Shown here piece after piece: positions 39,066-47,399 of a stretch of DNA of 64,000 nucleotides (within the stretch, counting starts at the first letter, position 1; each line of letters begins with the position of its first letter). The position numbers and the translations under genes are program-made. The stretch comes from Paraconexibacter algicola (GTDB lineage: Bacteria > Actinomycetota > Thermoleophilia > Solirubrobacterales > Solirubrobacteraceae), in assembly GCF_003044185.1 (NCBI RefSeq), contig NZ_PYYB01000001.1, positions 2,500,978 through 2,564,977 on the forward strand, read 5' to 3'. The notes under the pieces are model-generated. The model was given only the letters and a program-made list of their open reading frames with translations, was not told the origin of the DNA and searched no databases.

Positions 39066-39890
39066 TCAGACGCCGTGGCGCTCCGCGCGCTCGTCGGCCC
39101 GGTCGGCCTCGCCCAGGGCCCGGATGAAGAGGTACGCCAGGGCGATCCCCATCACCACCGACTGCTCGATGGCCATGATCGCGCCGGCGAGGGTCTGGTC
39201 GTCGAGCGCGCTGAGGCCCCAGTACCGCGGCCCCTCGGCGTACACGTCGTACAGCGGTCGTGGTGCGAACGTCAGGAAGATGCCGAGGATCCCGACCAGG
39301 ACCTTCGTCACGACCATGTAGACCACCGGGCCCAGCCCGCCGAGCGCGTGCCGCGATCGGATGGGGGACAGCAGATGCCACCAGTAGAGGGCACCGCCGA
39401 ACGTGAATGACAGGTGCTCGAGGATGTGGACGGTCGACGACTCGACCGCGGCGTCATAGAGGGCCGGGATGTGCCAGATCCACATCACCCCGATGTAGAG
39501 CAGGATCGCGAACACCGGTCCCGCCCACCATCCGGCCTGTCGTTCCAACGGCTGGAGCAGGCGGGTGACCGGCCGGAGGAGGACCTTGGTCAGGCCGAGA
39601 ATCAGCAGGATCGGGACGACGTCCAGGAGCAGGACGTGCTGCACCATGTGCATCGCGAACAGCTGCTCCCCGAGCGGGTCCAGCGGGGAGAACAGCGCGG
39701 CCGCGAGCGCGGCGACGCCGGTCAGGAACACCAGCAGGCGCCAGACCGGGGCGTCGCGACTGCCCGAGGCGGTGCGACGGACGGCGCGCCAGCGCCACCC
39801 GTAGGCCCCGAGCAGCAGGAGGACGAGCAGCAGCGGGCCGGGCGCGACCGACCAGGAGGCGTCCGGTGTCGTCAGCTGAAGCTGTCCCAA
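39066..39890 (-). CDS. ctaG: CtaG (Caa3-type) cytochrome oxidase assembly protein
   Basis: About 274 residues with seven helices. MHMVQHVLLLDVVPILLILGL (about 80-100) is the His-rich core of CtaG_Caa3, followed by GVMWIWHIPALYDAAVES and HILEHLSFTFGGALYWWHLL. It helps insert copper into caa3-type oxidase. No ATG is suitable; TTG 39890, 8 bases after a GGAG, is proposed, which overlaps the M23 gene by 19 bases. A CTG at 39877 is an alternative. It shares the transcript of the upstream M23 gene and so probably the c-di-AMP riboswitch. Confidence 0.85.
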   Translation of the reverse strand: MGQLQLTTPDASWSVAPGPLLLVLLLLGAYGWRWRAVRRTASGSRDAPVWRLLVFLTGVAALAAALFSPLDPLGEQLFAMHMVQHVLLLDVVPILLILGLTKVLLRPVTRLLQPLERQAGWWAGPVFAILLYIGVMWIWHIPALYDAAVESSTVHILEHLSFTFGGALYWWHLLSPIRSRHALGGLGPVVYMVVTKVLVGILGIFLTFAPRPLYDVYAEGPRYWGLSALDDQTLAGAIMAIEQSVVMGIALAYLFIRALGEADRADERAERHGV

Positions 39891-40972
39891 CGGCGCAGCT
39901 CCGGAAGCGGATCCACGCCCTCGCCGCCCGTGTACCACCCCGGGGCCGTCCACAGCTCGAAGTGCAGGTGACAGCCCGAGGCGCGCCCGGTCTGCCCGAC
40001 ATAGCCGATCCGCTGACCCGCCCGGACCCGCTGGCCCTTCTTCACGAGCGCGCGATCACGCATGTGCATGTACGTGTAGGAGCGGCCGGTCTTGTCCTGC
40101 AGCACGACGTAGTTTCCTGCGCGCGACTGGACCGCCTCGAACTGCACCGTGCCGGGCCTGGCCGCCACCAGTGGGACCCCGCAGCGCGCGAACATGTCCT
40201 GGCCGCCGTGACCACGTCCGCCGCCGAAGTCGTTGGTCGCGGACTGGCCGAGATCGTGCTTTCCGCGGATCGGAAAGATCGCGTCGTGGATCTGGACGGC
40301 GGCGGAGCTCGCCTGTGAGGCGGTCGGCTGACCCGCGAGACGCAGCACGTACCGGCCGGCCGTGACGACCTCACCCCCGACGGTCCCGTCCCAGCGCAGC
40401 TCGCCGCTTCCGGCCGCGACCGGCCACGACCGCATCACCTGCCCGGAGTCGAGGCGGACCGCCTCGACCGTTCCTGCGACGGCCGCCGTGTACTGCAGCA
40501 GCATCCGCTTCCGCGAGCCGGCGATCAGCGCTTCGCCGGGCGTGAGGTCGGTGGTCGTGCCGGTGACGTCCGCCTGCGGGACCGGGGTCGTGAGGATCCG
40601 CAGGCGCCGGGTACGGCTCGAGCCCCCGGCGGGACTCACGAGGCGCAGGGCGCCGGTGCGGGCGCCCCTCGGGACGGCGACCGTCAGTGACGTCGCGGCG
40701 GCGAAGCTGGGCGTGGCGGACCGGTCGTCCTTCGTCCCGTTGGCGCCCTGGAACACCACGCGCGTCACGCCGTCCATCCCGGTGCCGGCGATCGTCAGGG
40801 TCTGGCCACGGCGGCAGGCCCAGCTCTCGCCGGACTCGCACGTCGCCGCGGCGGCGGTTGCCGGGTCCGGGATCGCAGCACCCCCGGGGCCGGCCGCGCC
40901 GAGCGCGACGGTGGGCGACAGGAGCGCCACGGTGGGGGCCAGGACGGCGAGGGACAGCCTGCTGTAGGTCAA
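39872..40972 (-). CDS. Secreted M23 metallopeptidase with IPT-like N-terminus (copy 2)
   Basis: A 366-residue paralogue of the 17212-18315 protein, nearly collinear over its whole length: IPT-like domain with CESGESWACRRGQ, Ig-like middle, then DFGGGRGHGGQDMFA (about 250) and HLHFELW (about 333). It also starts with TTG. The ctaG gene follows in overlap, an unexpected pairing of a wall hydrolase with an oxidase assembly factor. Expression is probably set by the riboswitch at 40981-41108. Confidence 0.9.
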   Translation of the reverse strand: MTYSRLSLAVLAPTVALLSPTVALGAAGPGGAAIPDPATAAAATCESGESWACRRGQTLTIAGTGMDGVTRVVFQGANGTKDDRSATPSFAAATSLTVAVPRGARTGALRLVSPAGGSSRTRRLRILTTPVPQADVTGTTTDLTPGEALIAGSRKRMLLQYTAAVAGTVEAVRLDSGQVMRSWPVAAGSGELRWDGTVGGEVVTAGRYVLRLAGQPTASQASSAAVQIHDAIFPIRGKHDLGQSATNDFGGGRGHGGQDMFARCGVPLVAARPGTVQFEAVQSRAGNYVVLQDKTGRSYTYMHMRDRALVKKGQRVRAGQRIGYVGQTGRASGCHLHFELWTAPGWYTGGEGVDPLPELRRWDSFS

Positions 40973-40980
40973 CGCGAATC

Positions 40981-41108
40981 TCTTTTCGTCTGCCTACGGG
41001 GTTAGCTGACGGACTCGCGCGGAAAAGTCGCGCTACGACACCTGGTCGATTCGCCCCTGGAGTGGGTCCCCCGCTCGTCCGGACCGTGGCCCGGACGACT
41101 CGGCGCTG
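40981..41108 (-). ncRNA. Probable c-di-AMP (ydaO/yuaA) riboswitch, copy 2
   Basis: Same ordered blocks as copy 1 on the minus strand: GGGGGACCCAC, GGGGCGAATCGACC, a variable stem, then TCCGTCAGCTAACCCCGTAG followed by GC. A GC-rich hairpin (GTCCGG...CCGGAC) differs from copy 1 in sequence while keeping pairing, which supports a conserved RNA fold. Boundaries approximate. Confidence 0.8.
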
Positions 41109-41126
41109 CTATGACGGCGCACACCA

Positions 41127-41143
41127 TACTACGATGCGTCGTA
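41127..41143. promoter_or_regulatory. Operator O15
   Basis: tactac-gatgc-gtcgta, one mismatch. It contains TACGAT (41130-41135) for the plus-strand gene, and its left end forms TAGTAT (41131-41126) on the minus strand as a -10 for the riboswitch transcript, so one dyad covers both divergent promoters. Confidence 0.75.
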
Positions 41144-41147
41144 GATC

Positions 41148-42161
41148 ATGCGCCGACACCTCCTGATCCTCGGCCTCTGCGCCGCGACCTTCGCCGGCTG
41201 TGGCGGGAACTCGCCCTCCGACGGGGCGTCCGTCGAGCCGCGCGGACCGTCGTCAGCAGCGCTGCGGGCGAAGCTGGCCGAGGCGACGTCGGTCGACCTC
41301 GCCCGGTTCCCGAAGCCGGGCAAGATGACGCTGGACGAGCTCAGCCAGGCGCTCGACGGGACCGGCCCGCAGGTCGCCCTGGGCACCAGCATCTTCCCGT
41401 CCGCACGCACGCGGCTTGCGTTCGGGCTGATCGACGAGCAGACCGGGTTCGTCTACGCGCCGTCGGTCGTGTATCTGGCCAAGGGCAAGTCCGCGCGGGT
41501 GCTCGGCCCGTTCGCCGCCCCGGCGGACCTCCTCGTCACCGATCCGCCGTTCCGCTCCCGACAGGCGGCCAGCGAGAAGGATCCGTTCGCCGCGATCTAC
41601 GACGCCCGCGTCGACGTCGACGGTCCCGGGACCTACAACGTCCTGGTCGCCAGCGACATCAACGGCAAGCTCATCGGGTCAGGGACGCAGATCAAGGTCG
41701 TCGACGCCAAGGCCGACGCCGTCCCGGACGTCGGAGAGCGGGCCCCGCGCGTGGCGACGGACACGGTGGAGTCCTCCGGCGGCGACCTTGCCGCGATCGA
41801 CACCCGTCTACCGCCCGACGACCAGCACGAAGAGAGCCTCGATGCGGTGCTGGGCAAGAAGCCGGTCGCCATCGTCTTCGCGACCCCGCAGCTCTGCGAG
41901 TCGCGCGTGTGCGGGCCGGTCGTCGACATCGCCGAGCAGCTCAAGGCCACCTACGGCGACCGCATGACCTTCATCCATCAGGAGGTCTACGTCGAGAACG
42001 CGTTCGACAAGGGGCTCCGCGCGCCGCTGAAGGCGTTCAACCTCCCGTCGGAGCCGTGGCTCTTCACAATCGATGCGCGCGGCCGCGTCGCAGAGCGGCT
42101 CGAGGGATCCTTCGGCTTCCGCAGCTTCGAGGCCGCGATCAAAAGGGCACTCGACGCCTGA
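41148..42161 (+). CDS. Thioredoxin-fold lipoprotein with CESRVC motif
   Basis: A 337-residue lipoprotein (lipobox TFAGC). An N-terminal Ig-like/cupredoxin-like half (residues 60-190: FGLIDEQTGFVYAPSVVYLAK, DGPGTYNVLVAS) is followed by a redoxin-like domain with VAIVFATPQLCESRVCGPVVDI (CxxxxC about 249-254) and LPSEPWLFTIDARGRVAERLEG with the cis-Pro. The active Cys are spaced by four residues rather than two, closer to Sco-like copper sites than to thioredoxin. Probable extracytoplasmic redox or copper carrier under O15. Confidence 0.78.
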   Translation: MRRHLLILGLCAATFAGCGGNSPSDGASVEPRGPSSAALRAKLAEATSVDLARFPKPGKMTLDELSQALDGTGPQVALGTSIFPSARTRLAFGLIDEQTGFVYAPSVVYLAKGKSARVLGPFAAPADLLVTDPPFRSRQAASEKDPFAAIYDARVDVDGPGTYNVLVASDINGKLIGSGTQIKVVDAKADAVPDVGERAPRVATDTVESSGGDLAAIDTRLPPDDQHEESLDAVLGKKPVAIVFATPQLCESRVCGPVVDIAEQLKATYGDRMTFIHQEVYVENAFDKGLRAPLKAFNLPSEPWLFTIDARGRVAERLEGSFGFRSFEAAIKRALDA

Positions 42162-42274
42162 CCGGCGCCCGCTTCGATCTCGGGTCCGGCTCGATCGAGC
42201 GGGCGAGATGGATCGAGACCATGTCGCCGCACGGTTAAAAGGTTTCACTCCTGCGGTGAGGCGCTCCGCGAACG

Positions 42275-42291
42275 TACTACGTATCGTAGTA
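42275..42291. promoter_or_regulatory. Operator O16
   Basis: tactac-gtatc-gtagta: perfect arms, extended by cg on each side to a 21-bp dyad. It is the most symmetric copy; GTG 42293 and ATG 42296 follow at once. Confidence 0.85.
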
Positions 42292-42292
42292 C

Positions 42293-42730
42293 GTGATGTC
42301 GCCTTCGCCGGACGTCCGACTGGTCGCCGTTTTCGGGGCGCTCTCCCTGCTCGCCTTGTGGCACGTCCTCGCCGTTCCGCCGTCGGAGCGTTCTGCCAGG
42401 CGAGATGGGCCGCACGTCGTCGGGGACGCCGGGCCTCCGGTGCGCGTCAAGCGGCCCGGTTTGATTCGGGTACGGGACTTCCGACCTGTCGGCGGCATCC
42501 GACGAATCCGTGTACTCCAAGGTGACCGTGTCGAGCTGCGTGTTCGGAGCGACCGCACGGAGGCGGCGCATCTCGACGGCTACGACCTTCGAACGAGGCT
42601 CAGCCCGGGGCGCGCCACCCGTCTCAGCTTCGACGCGGAGCGACGTGGGAGTTTCGCGCTGGAGCTGGAGGGCTCCGCCGAGCAGCTCGCCGAACTCCGG
42701 GTCGAAACACGGCCGGGGCCACGGCGCTGA
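42293..42730 (+). CDS. Membrane-anchored cupredoxin-like protein (copy 1)
   Basis: A 145-residue protein (GTG 42293 or ATG 42296) with one N-terminal helix and a beta-rich domain: GDRVELRVRSDRTEAAHLDGYDLRTRLSPGRATRLSFDAERRGSFALELEG, split here into its motifs VRSD, HLDGYD and FALELE. It parallels the 48800-49258 protein, where the motif is HLHGYD. The layout is a cupredoxin fold lacking the classical Cys ligand, so copper binding would be through His, or structural only. CtaG-like gene follows after 12 bases. Confidence 0.65.
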   Translation: MMSPSPDVRLVAVFGALSLLALWHVLAVPPSERSARRDGPHVVGDAGPPVRVKRPGLIRVRDFRPVGGIRRIRVLQGDRVELRVRSDRTEAAHLDGYDLRTRLSPGRATRLSFDAERRGSFALELEGSAEQLAELRVETRPGPRR

Positions 42731-42742
42731 GGTACTCGGACG

Positions 42743-43366
42743 GTGACGATCGACGCAAGATCCAGCGGTATGTGGGCTGCGCTCCTCGCCGGACTCATGG
42801 TCGGCTTGACCCCGATGACGACGTCAGTGGCTCCCCATGTGCTGCAGCACGTCGTTCTGATGTTCTTCGTCCCGCCGATCCTGGTCCGCGTGGTCCCTGG
42901 CCTCGCGGGAGGTCGACAGCTCGGGGTCGGCGCGGGCGTCGCGCTGGTCCTTGTCGGGATTCTGGCGATCTACGCGCTGCACGCGCCGCCGTCGTTCGAG
43001 CTCGACCTTCGCAACGCCGGCGCGGGACTCGCAGTCCACAGCGGCTTGATCGCGGCAGGACTCGTCCTGGTCCTGCCGGTCACCGGCACCTGGTCGGTGC
43101 GAGGGATGGCTGCCGTAGGGCTCGTCGCCCTCGCGGAACTCGGCGTGGGGGCGCTCGGAATGTGGCTCGCCTGGATCCCGAAGCTCGTGTACGACGTCCC
43201 AGGCGACGACCGGGCTTTTGGTCTCGACCCGCAGTCAGACCAGGCAGCCGCCGGAGCGATCATCCTGGTTGTCGCCGAACCGCTGCTGGCCGTCGAAGTC
43301 GCGAAGCTGTTCTTTCGAGCGCTGCGGGAAGGGGAGGCCGAAGACCTCGCCTCGGATTCGAGTTGA
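42743..43366 (+). CDS. Divergent CtaG-like membrane protein
   Basis: A 207-residue, six-helix protein. TTSVAPHVLQHVVLMFFVPPILV (about 27-48) matches the H-x3-H...P core of CtaG_Caa3, and MWLAWIPKLVYDVPGDDRAFGLDPQSDQAAAGAI resembles the last CtaG loop with the D-Q-A-G-AI motif. It is shorter than ctaG at 39066-39890 by about two helices. A copper-delivery or cytochrome-assembly role alongside the cupredoxin-like protein is inferred. Confidence 0.7.
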   Translation: MTIDARSSGMWAALLAGLMVGLTPMTTSVAPHVLQHVVLMFFVPPILVRVVPGLAGGRQLGVGAGVALVLVGILAIYALHAPPSFELDLRNAGAGLAVHSGLIAAGLVLVLPVTGTWSVRGMAAVGLVALAELGVGALGMWLAWIPKLVYDVPGDDRAFGLDPQSDQAAAGAIILVVAEPLLAVEVAKLFFRALREGEAEDLASDSS

Positions 43367-43605
43367 TCGATGACCCGCCGGCTAGACTTGGGCGAGGTCG
43401 GATCGGCGGGGGCTCGGCTGCAGGCTGCCGTTTGATATCAGCCGTCTTCTGGGGCGGTTGTGAACGTGGGCTTGGTGTTCGAGGAACCGATTCGCGGGTC
43501 CCGGGACACGATCCGTGAATTGCTTGAGATGTTTTGCGCAACGGTGATCCTCAGGCTGCCGGCTGTGGGACGCGTGAGGCCTGCTGCATCTGACAGCGTG
43601 TGCCA

Positions 43606-43998
43606 TCAGCTCTTGGGCTTCTTGCCTGCGAGGCGACGAAGCTCGCGGCGCCGCTCCGGGTCCAGCTGCTGGATCGACCGCGCGAAGTGGACCAGGACCT
43701 TATCGCCGTACTCGTCGATCAGATCGGCGACCTCGCCGGCTGCGCGCCGCTCGTGGTAGTCGGCTCGTGAAAGCGCGGCCGTGTAGTGGTCGGTCTTGCC
43801 GGAGCGGCGGCGAACGAGCAGGTCCTTTTCCGCGAGACGGCTCATGACGGTCATGACGGTCGTGTACGCGCGCGTCTTCTCCGCACGGGCGTTCAGCCCG
43901 TCGAGGACCTCACGAACGGTGGACTCACCGCGAGACCAGACCTCAGACATCACCTCGCGCTCGAGCTCGTGCAGTTCGGGTAGTCGCTCCTGTGGCAC
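43606..43998 (-). CDS. BlaI/MecI/CopY-family repressor (BlaI-2)
   Basis: A 130-residue protein: LHELEREVMSEVWSRGESTVREVL and RAYTTVMTVMSRLAEKDLLVRRRSGKT form the BlaI winged helix. GTG 43998 stands 6 bases after a TAGACT -10 box (44010-44005), a leaderless start. Operator O17 lies 28 bases upstream in the spacer shared with the divergent 12-TM gene, consistent with autoregulation. Its nearest M56 protease is at 46520-47380. It is the best candidate binder for the TACTAC-type operators. Confidence 0.9.
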   Translation of the reverse strand: MPQERLPELHELEREVMSEVWSRGESTVREVLDGLNARAEKTRAYTTVMTVMSRLAEKDLLVRRRSGKTDHYTAALSRADYHERRAAGEVADLIDEYGDKVLVHFARSIQQLDPERRRELRRLAGKKPKS

Positions 43999-44026
43999 GC
44001 GCGCAGTCTACCGCGGAGCCCGCGAG

Positions 44027-44043
44027 CACTACGCAGCGTAGTA
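44027..44043. promoter_or_regulatory. Operator O17
   Basis: cactac-gcagc-gtagta. The -10 TAGTAT (44039-44044) overlaps its right arm, 6 bases before GTG 44051; BlaI-2 diverges on the other side. Confidence 0.82.
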
Positions 44044-44050
44044 TTGGCGG

Positions 44051-45490
44051 GTGTCTGTCGCCTCTTCCCTGCGGGTCCCCGTTCTCCTCGCGGCCGCGCT
44101 GGTGCTGACGCTGGTGCTGCCCGCTTCAGCGGCCGCCCATGGTCTGGTGATTCGTGCGGACCTCCCGATCCCCGAGTGGCTGTTCGGGTTCGGTGCGGCG
44201 GCGGTCGTGATCGTCACGTTCGTCCTGCTCGCGGTCGCCTGGAAGGAGCCGCGACTAGAGGAGCCCGAGACACGCTGGCTGCCCGATGCCGTCGGTCGCC
44301 TCGTCACGAGCCGGAGCCTCGAGGTACTCGCCGGTTCCGTCGGCGTCGTCGCTCTCGGTGGGGTGATCTGGGCCGGGTACACCGGGACCGAGTCGCCGAA
44401 CGCCAACCTCGCTCCGACGCTCGTCTACATCCTCTTCTGGCTGGGGTTCGTCCCCCTGAGCATCGTGCTCGGCGACGTCTTTCGCCTCTTCAACCCGTGG
44501 CGGGCGCTCGGCCGGGCCGTCGGCGGGATGCTCGCCCGCTTCGAGATGCCGGAGCCGCTTGCGTACCCGGCGCGCCTCGGCAACTGGCCCGCCGCGGCGG
44601 GACTGCTCGCGTTCGCATGGCTCGAGCTCGTGGCCACCGACGGCGACCTGCCGGTCAACGTGGCCACCGCGACGTGCATCTACACCGTGGTCCAGTTCGT
44701 CGGGATGTCGTTGTTCGGCGTGCAGAGGTGGTGCGAGCAGGCCGAGGCGTTCGGCGTCTACTTCAACCTGCTGTCACGCATCTCGCCTTGGACCCGCGAC
44801 GACCGGCGTATCGGTCTGCGCCCCCCGCTGGCCGGGCTCGCCGCGGTCGAGGTACGTGCCGGGACGGTCGCGTTGCTGGCGGTCATCATCGGCTCGACCT
44901 CGTTCGACGGCTTCAGCGGCGGCGCGACGTGGCAGGACTGGACCCGGACCCTGCTCGACCTCTTCGGGGGTCTCGGGCTCAGCGCCCGCTACGAGCTGGA
45001 ACTGGCCTACGCCGTCGGCCTCGCCGGTGCCGTGCTCCTCGTCGGCGGGTTCTTCCTCCTGGGCGCGGCGCTGACCCGGCGCGCCGCCGGGGATCCACGC
45101 AGTGTCAAGGAGACCGCACGCCGCTTCATCCACGGTCTCGTGCCGATCGGGGCGGCGTATGTCGCTGCGCACTACGTCACCCTCCTCCTGCTTCAAGGGC
45201 AGTCACTTGCCTACCTGCTGAGCGATCCGCGGGGCGACGGGTCCGACCTCCTCGGGACCGCGGACTGGACCATCGACTACGGCTGGCTCAGTCCGGAGCT
45301 CATCTGGTATCTGCAGGTCGGCGCCGTCATCCTCGGGCATGCGGCGGCACTCGCCGTCGCGCACGACCGCGCCCTGGTGCTCTACGGCGACGGCCGTCGG
45401 GCGACGCGCTCTCAGGTGGGGATGCTCGTCGTGATGGTCGGCTTCACCGTCCTCGCGCTCTGGTTGCTCTCGGAAGCCGCGAAGGGCTGA
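44051..45490 (+). CDS. 12-TM membrane protein of unknown function (copy 1)
   Basis: A 479-residue protein with about 12 helices and a short N-terminal signal ending ASAAAHG. It is a paralogue of the 47400-48803 protein: both begin AAAHGLV...DLP.P.WLF, share LVYILFW-type, LGDVFRLFNPWR and STSFDGFSGG motifs, and end with GHAAALAVAHDRAL (H-x7-H in a helix). Those His and the mature N-terminal His suggest heme or copper binding. I recall such proteins being labelled fenitrothion hydrolase in databases but see no hydrolase motif. A 57-residue gene follows. Confidence 0.75.
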   Translation: MSVASSLRVPVLLAAALVLTLVLPASAAAHGLVIRADLPIPEWLFGFGAAAVVIVTFVLLAVAWKEPRLEEPETRWLPDAVGRLVTSRSLEVLAGSVGVVALGGVIWAGYTGTESPNANLAPTLVYILFWLGFVPLSIVLGDVFRLFNPWRALGRAVGGMLARFEMPEPLAYPARLGNWPAAAGLLAFAWLELVATDGDLPVNVATATCIYTVVQFVGMSLFGVQRWCEQAEAFGVYFNLLSRISPWTRDDRRIGLRPPLAGLAAVEVRAGTVALLAVIIGSTSFDGFSGGATWQDWTRTLLDLFGGLGLSARYELELAYAVGLAGAVLLVGGFFLLGAALTRRAAGDPRSVKETARRFIHGLVPIGAAYVAAHYVTLLLLQGQSLAYLLSDPRGDGSDLLGTADWTIDYGWLSPELIWYLQVGAVILGHAAALAVAHDRALVLYGDGRRATRSQVGMLVVMVGFTVLALWLLSEAAKG

Positions 45491-45497
45491 CGCGCTC

Positions 45498-45671
45498 ATG
45501 TTCGTTCTCGCGCATGCCGGCGACTGGCTGCTCTCCATGATCTACATGGCCCCGGTCGTGATCCTCGTAGGCGCACTGCTCGTCGCGCGCCGGCGTGACC
45601 CCGGCGACGAGTTGCGGGAGTGGGAGGACGAGGACGAAGACCTGCTGGACCTCGGCGACGATCAGCCCTGA
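45498..45671 (+). CDS. 57-residue single-helix protein with acidic tail
   Basis: ATG 45498, 7 bases after the 12-TM gene stop, encodes MFVLAHAGDWLLSMIYMAPV, continues through one membrane helix, ARRRD, and a tail rich in Glu/Asp (EWEDEDEDLLDLGDDQ). The His-Ala-Gly start, the helix, the positive-inside ARRR and the acidic tail are coherent, and the base composition is that of coding DNA. Probable small partner subunit of the 12-TM protein. It overlaps the convergent CPBP gene by 10 bases. Confidence 0.65.
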   Translation: MFVLAHAGDWLLSMIYMAPVVILVGALLVARRRDPGDELREWEDEDEDLLDLGDDQP

Positions 45672-46486
45672 GCGCCGGTCAGGAGCGGGCGCTCCTCATC
45701 GCGGCCCGGGGCCCTGGCCCCGCGCGTCGTAAGGAGGTAGACGGCCAGCAACATGGCCGCGCCGAGGGGGAGACCGACCGCTCCCGGGTTGTCGAGGTCC
45801 GTCGCCGAGCTGAAGGCCAGGGCGTTGTTCAGGACGTGCAGCGCGATCGGTGCGGCGAGCGAGCCCGTCCGCTCGTACAGCACGCACATCAGCGCCCCGA
45901 GGAATGCGAGAAGCGGGATGAGCGGAAGGACGTCCGGATCCCCGAGGTGAACCGCACCGAACAGCACGCCGACGAAGAGCGCGGCTCCAGCAGGTCCCAG
46001 TCCGTTGCGGGCGGCGCGATAGACGAAGCCGCGGAAGAAGAACTCCTCGACGACCGGAGCGATCACGACGACCATCACCGCCGCGGCGATCAGGCCGGCC
46101 CCTCCGCGGTCGGCGCCGAGCCGCTCGAGCGTGTCCTGGCTGCCGCCGTCGCTGACGACGAGGCTGTACAGCCAGCTGACGCCATAGAACATCATGGCTG
46201 CGATCACGACGGCGCCGACGAGCCGGCCGCGGGTGATACGCACGAGACCGAAGTCCGCCGGCCGCGGGGCGGGATGCCGGAGTGACACCGCGAGGGCGAG
46301 CGGGACGACGATGAGGAGCACGTCCTGCCAGAGCGTGGCGAGCAGCGCACCGTTCGCCGAGAGCTCGCGTCCCGGCTCCCCCGCGCCGGTGGCCACGACG
46401 ACGATCGCGCCCCCGGCGCCCGCGAGAGCAAAGGTCGCAAAGGGTGCGATCACGCACCACCAGGGGGGCCACGAGTCCCGGTTCAC
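45662..46486 (-). CDS. CPBP-family intramembrane metalloprotease
   Basis: A 274-residue protein with eight or so helices. VVEEFFFRGFVYRAARN (about 143-159) is the EExxxR motif, FVGVLFGAVHLGD supplies the second-motif His and APIALHVLNNALAF the HxxxN of CPBP (Rce1-like/abortive infection) proteases. GTG 46486 stands 7 bases after a TACGCT box, under O18. It could process peptides or regulated membrane proteins such as anti-sigma factors. Confidence 0.88.
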   Translation of the reverse strand: MNRDSWPPWWCVIAPFATFALAGAGGAIVVVATGAGEPGRELSANGALLATLWQDVLLIVVPLALAVSLRHPAPRPADFGLVRITRGRLVGAVVIAAMMFYGVSWLYSLVVSDGGSQDTLERLGADRGGAGLIAAAVMVVVIAPVVEEFFFRGFVYRAARNGLGPAGAALFVGVLFGAVHLGDPDVLPLIPLLAFLGALMCVLYERTGSLAAPIALHVLNNALAFSSATDLDNPGAVGLPLGAAMLLAVYLLTTRGARAPGRDEERPLLTGAQG

Positions 46487-46500
46487 CGGGTCCAGCGTAC

Positions 46501-46517
46501 TACTACGGGGGATAGGA
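46501..46517. promoter_or_regulatory. Operator O18
   Basis: tactac-ggggg-atagga, one mismatch. It fills the short gap between the end of the M56 gene (46520) and the CPBP start, giving the CPBP gene its own control. Confidence 0.7.
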
Positions 46518-46519
46518 GA

Positions 46520-47380
46520 TCAGCTGGTGGCCGGTCGTGCCCTTCGTGGACGAGGCCACAGAGCGACGACGGCGATGGCGCCGGCGATGCCGGCGATGAC
46601 GGTCGGATGAAGGTGGCCGTCGCAGCCCACGCCGGGCGCACAGGTCGTGCTCGACGTGATGAGGATCGAGGCGGCGATGAGGCTCGCGACCGCCACGGCG
46701 ATCGCGGGGATCTCCGTCGCCGGCAGGACGCGGCGGTCGCGCCCGAGCAGCCCGTCGACACGGGCCGCGTGAATGCCGCCGTCGGGCCAGGTCTCGCCCT
46801 CGAGCAGAGCCCCGGCGAGCGCCTGCGGGCTCGCGGTGAGCAACGCCGCCCGGTCGGCCGCGAGCTCGCGGCGGATCTCGCAGGCATCGGCCAGACGCCG
46901 GGCGCTGCCGAGGTCGAAGCCCTCGGCCAGCGCCCGAGCGAGCATCGCGCGGGCCGGGTCGCGCCGCCGCGCGTGGTGGCGCTCGTGCTCGAGCACTGCG
47001 ACCAGTTCCTGCGGAGAGAGGGCCTGCACGGTCCCGGTCGAGAGGAGGACGGTCGGGCGGAGGACCCCGACGCAGCCGACCACTTGGCGCGGGTCGTCGA
47101 TGAGACGGACAGAATGGCCTCCGACGACCTGCGCCCGGGACCCGCGTTCTACGGCTCGCCGCAGCGCTCGGGTCTCGAGCGCGCAGCGGATGAGTTCCCG
47201 GCCGGTGCGAATCAGGACCACGCCGCCTGCGGTGGCGAGCCCGGCGGCAAGGATGCGCACCGCCGTCGAGGGGTGATGGAACGCGACCGCGTCCAACGCG
47301 AAGGCCACGGCCGCGCAGAACGACGCGAGCAGGACGACCGCGGCGACGCCGGGACCAAGGAGGACGCGCGATCCACGCAC
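46520..47380 (-). CDS. M56-family membrane zinc protease (second BlaR1-like)
   Basis: A 286-residue protein with N-terminal helices, VAVLEHERHHARRRDPARAML (HExxH form HERHH, about 130-134), CEIRRELAADRAAL with the downstream Glu/Asp, and two C-terminal helices flanking TTCAPGVGCDGHLHP, an extracytoplasmic loop with two Cys and two His that might bind metal. No penicillin-binding sensor is present. It follows the second 12-TM gene by 19 bases. Probable protease for BlaI-2. Confidence 0.87.
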   Translation of the reverse strand: MRGSRVLLGPGVAAVVLLASFCAAVAFALDAVAFHHPSTAVRILAAGLATAGGVVLIRTGRELIRCALETRALRRAVERGSRAQVVGGHSVRLIDDPRQVVGCVGVLRPTVLLSTGTVQALSPQELVAVLEHERHHARRRDPARAMLARALAEGFDLGSARRLADACEIRRELAADRAALLTASPQALAGALLEGETWPDGGIHAARVDGLLGRDRRVLPATEIPAIAVAVASLIAASILITSSTTCAPGVGCDGHLHPTVIAGIAGAIAVVALWPRPRRARPATS

Positions 47381-47399
47381 CTCACGAACTCTACGCGGT

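Noticed and set aside
41101-41121. tgctatgacgg as a second dyad before M23 copy 2, by analogy with O6
   Set aside because: The right arm is not recognisable; at most a decayed relic of O6.
43367-43605. Small frame starting MNVGLVFEEPIRGSR in the gap before blaI
   Set aside because: It runs into antisense of BlaI-2 and has no supporting motif.
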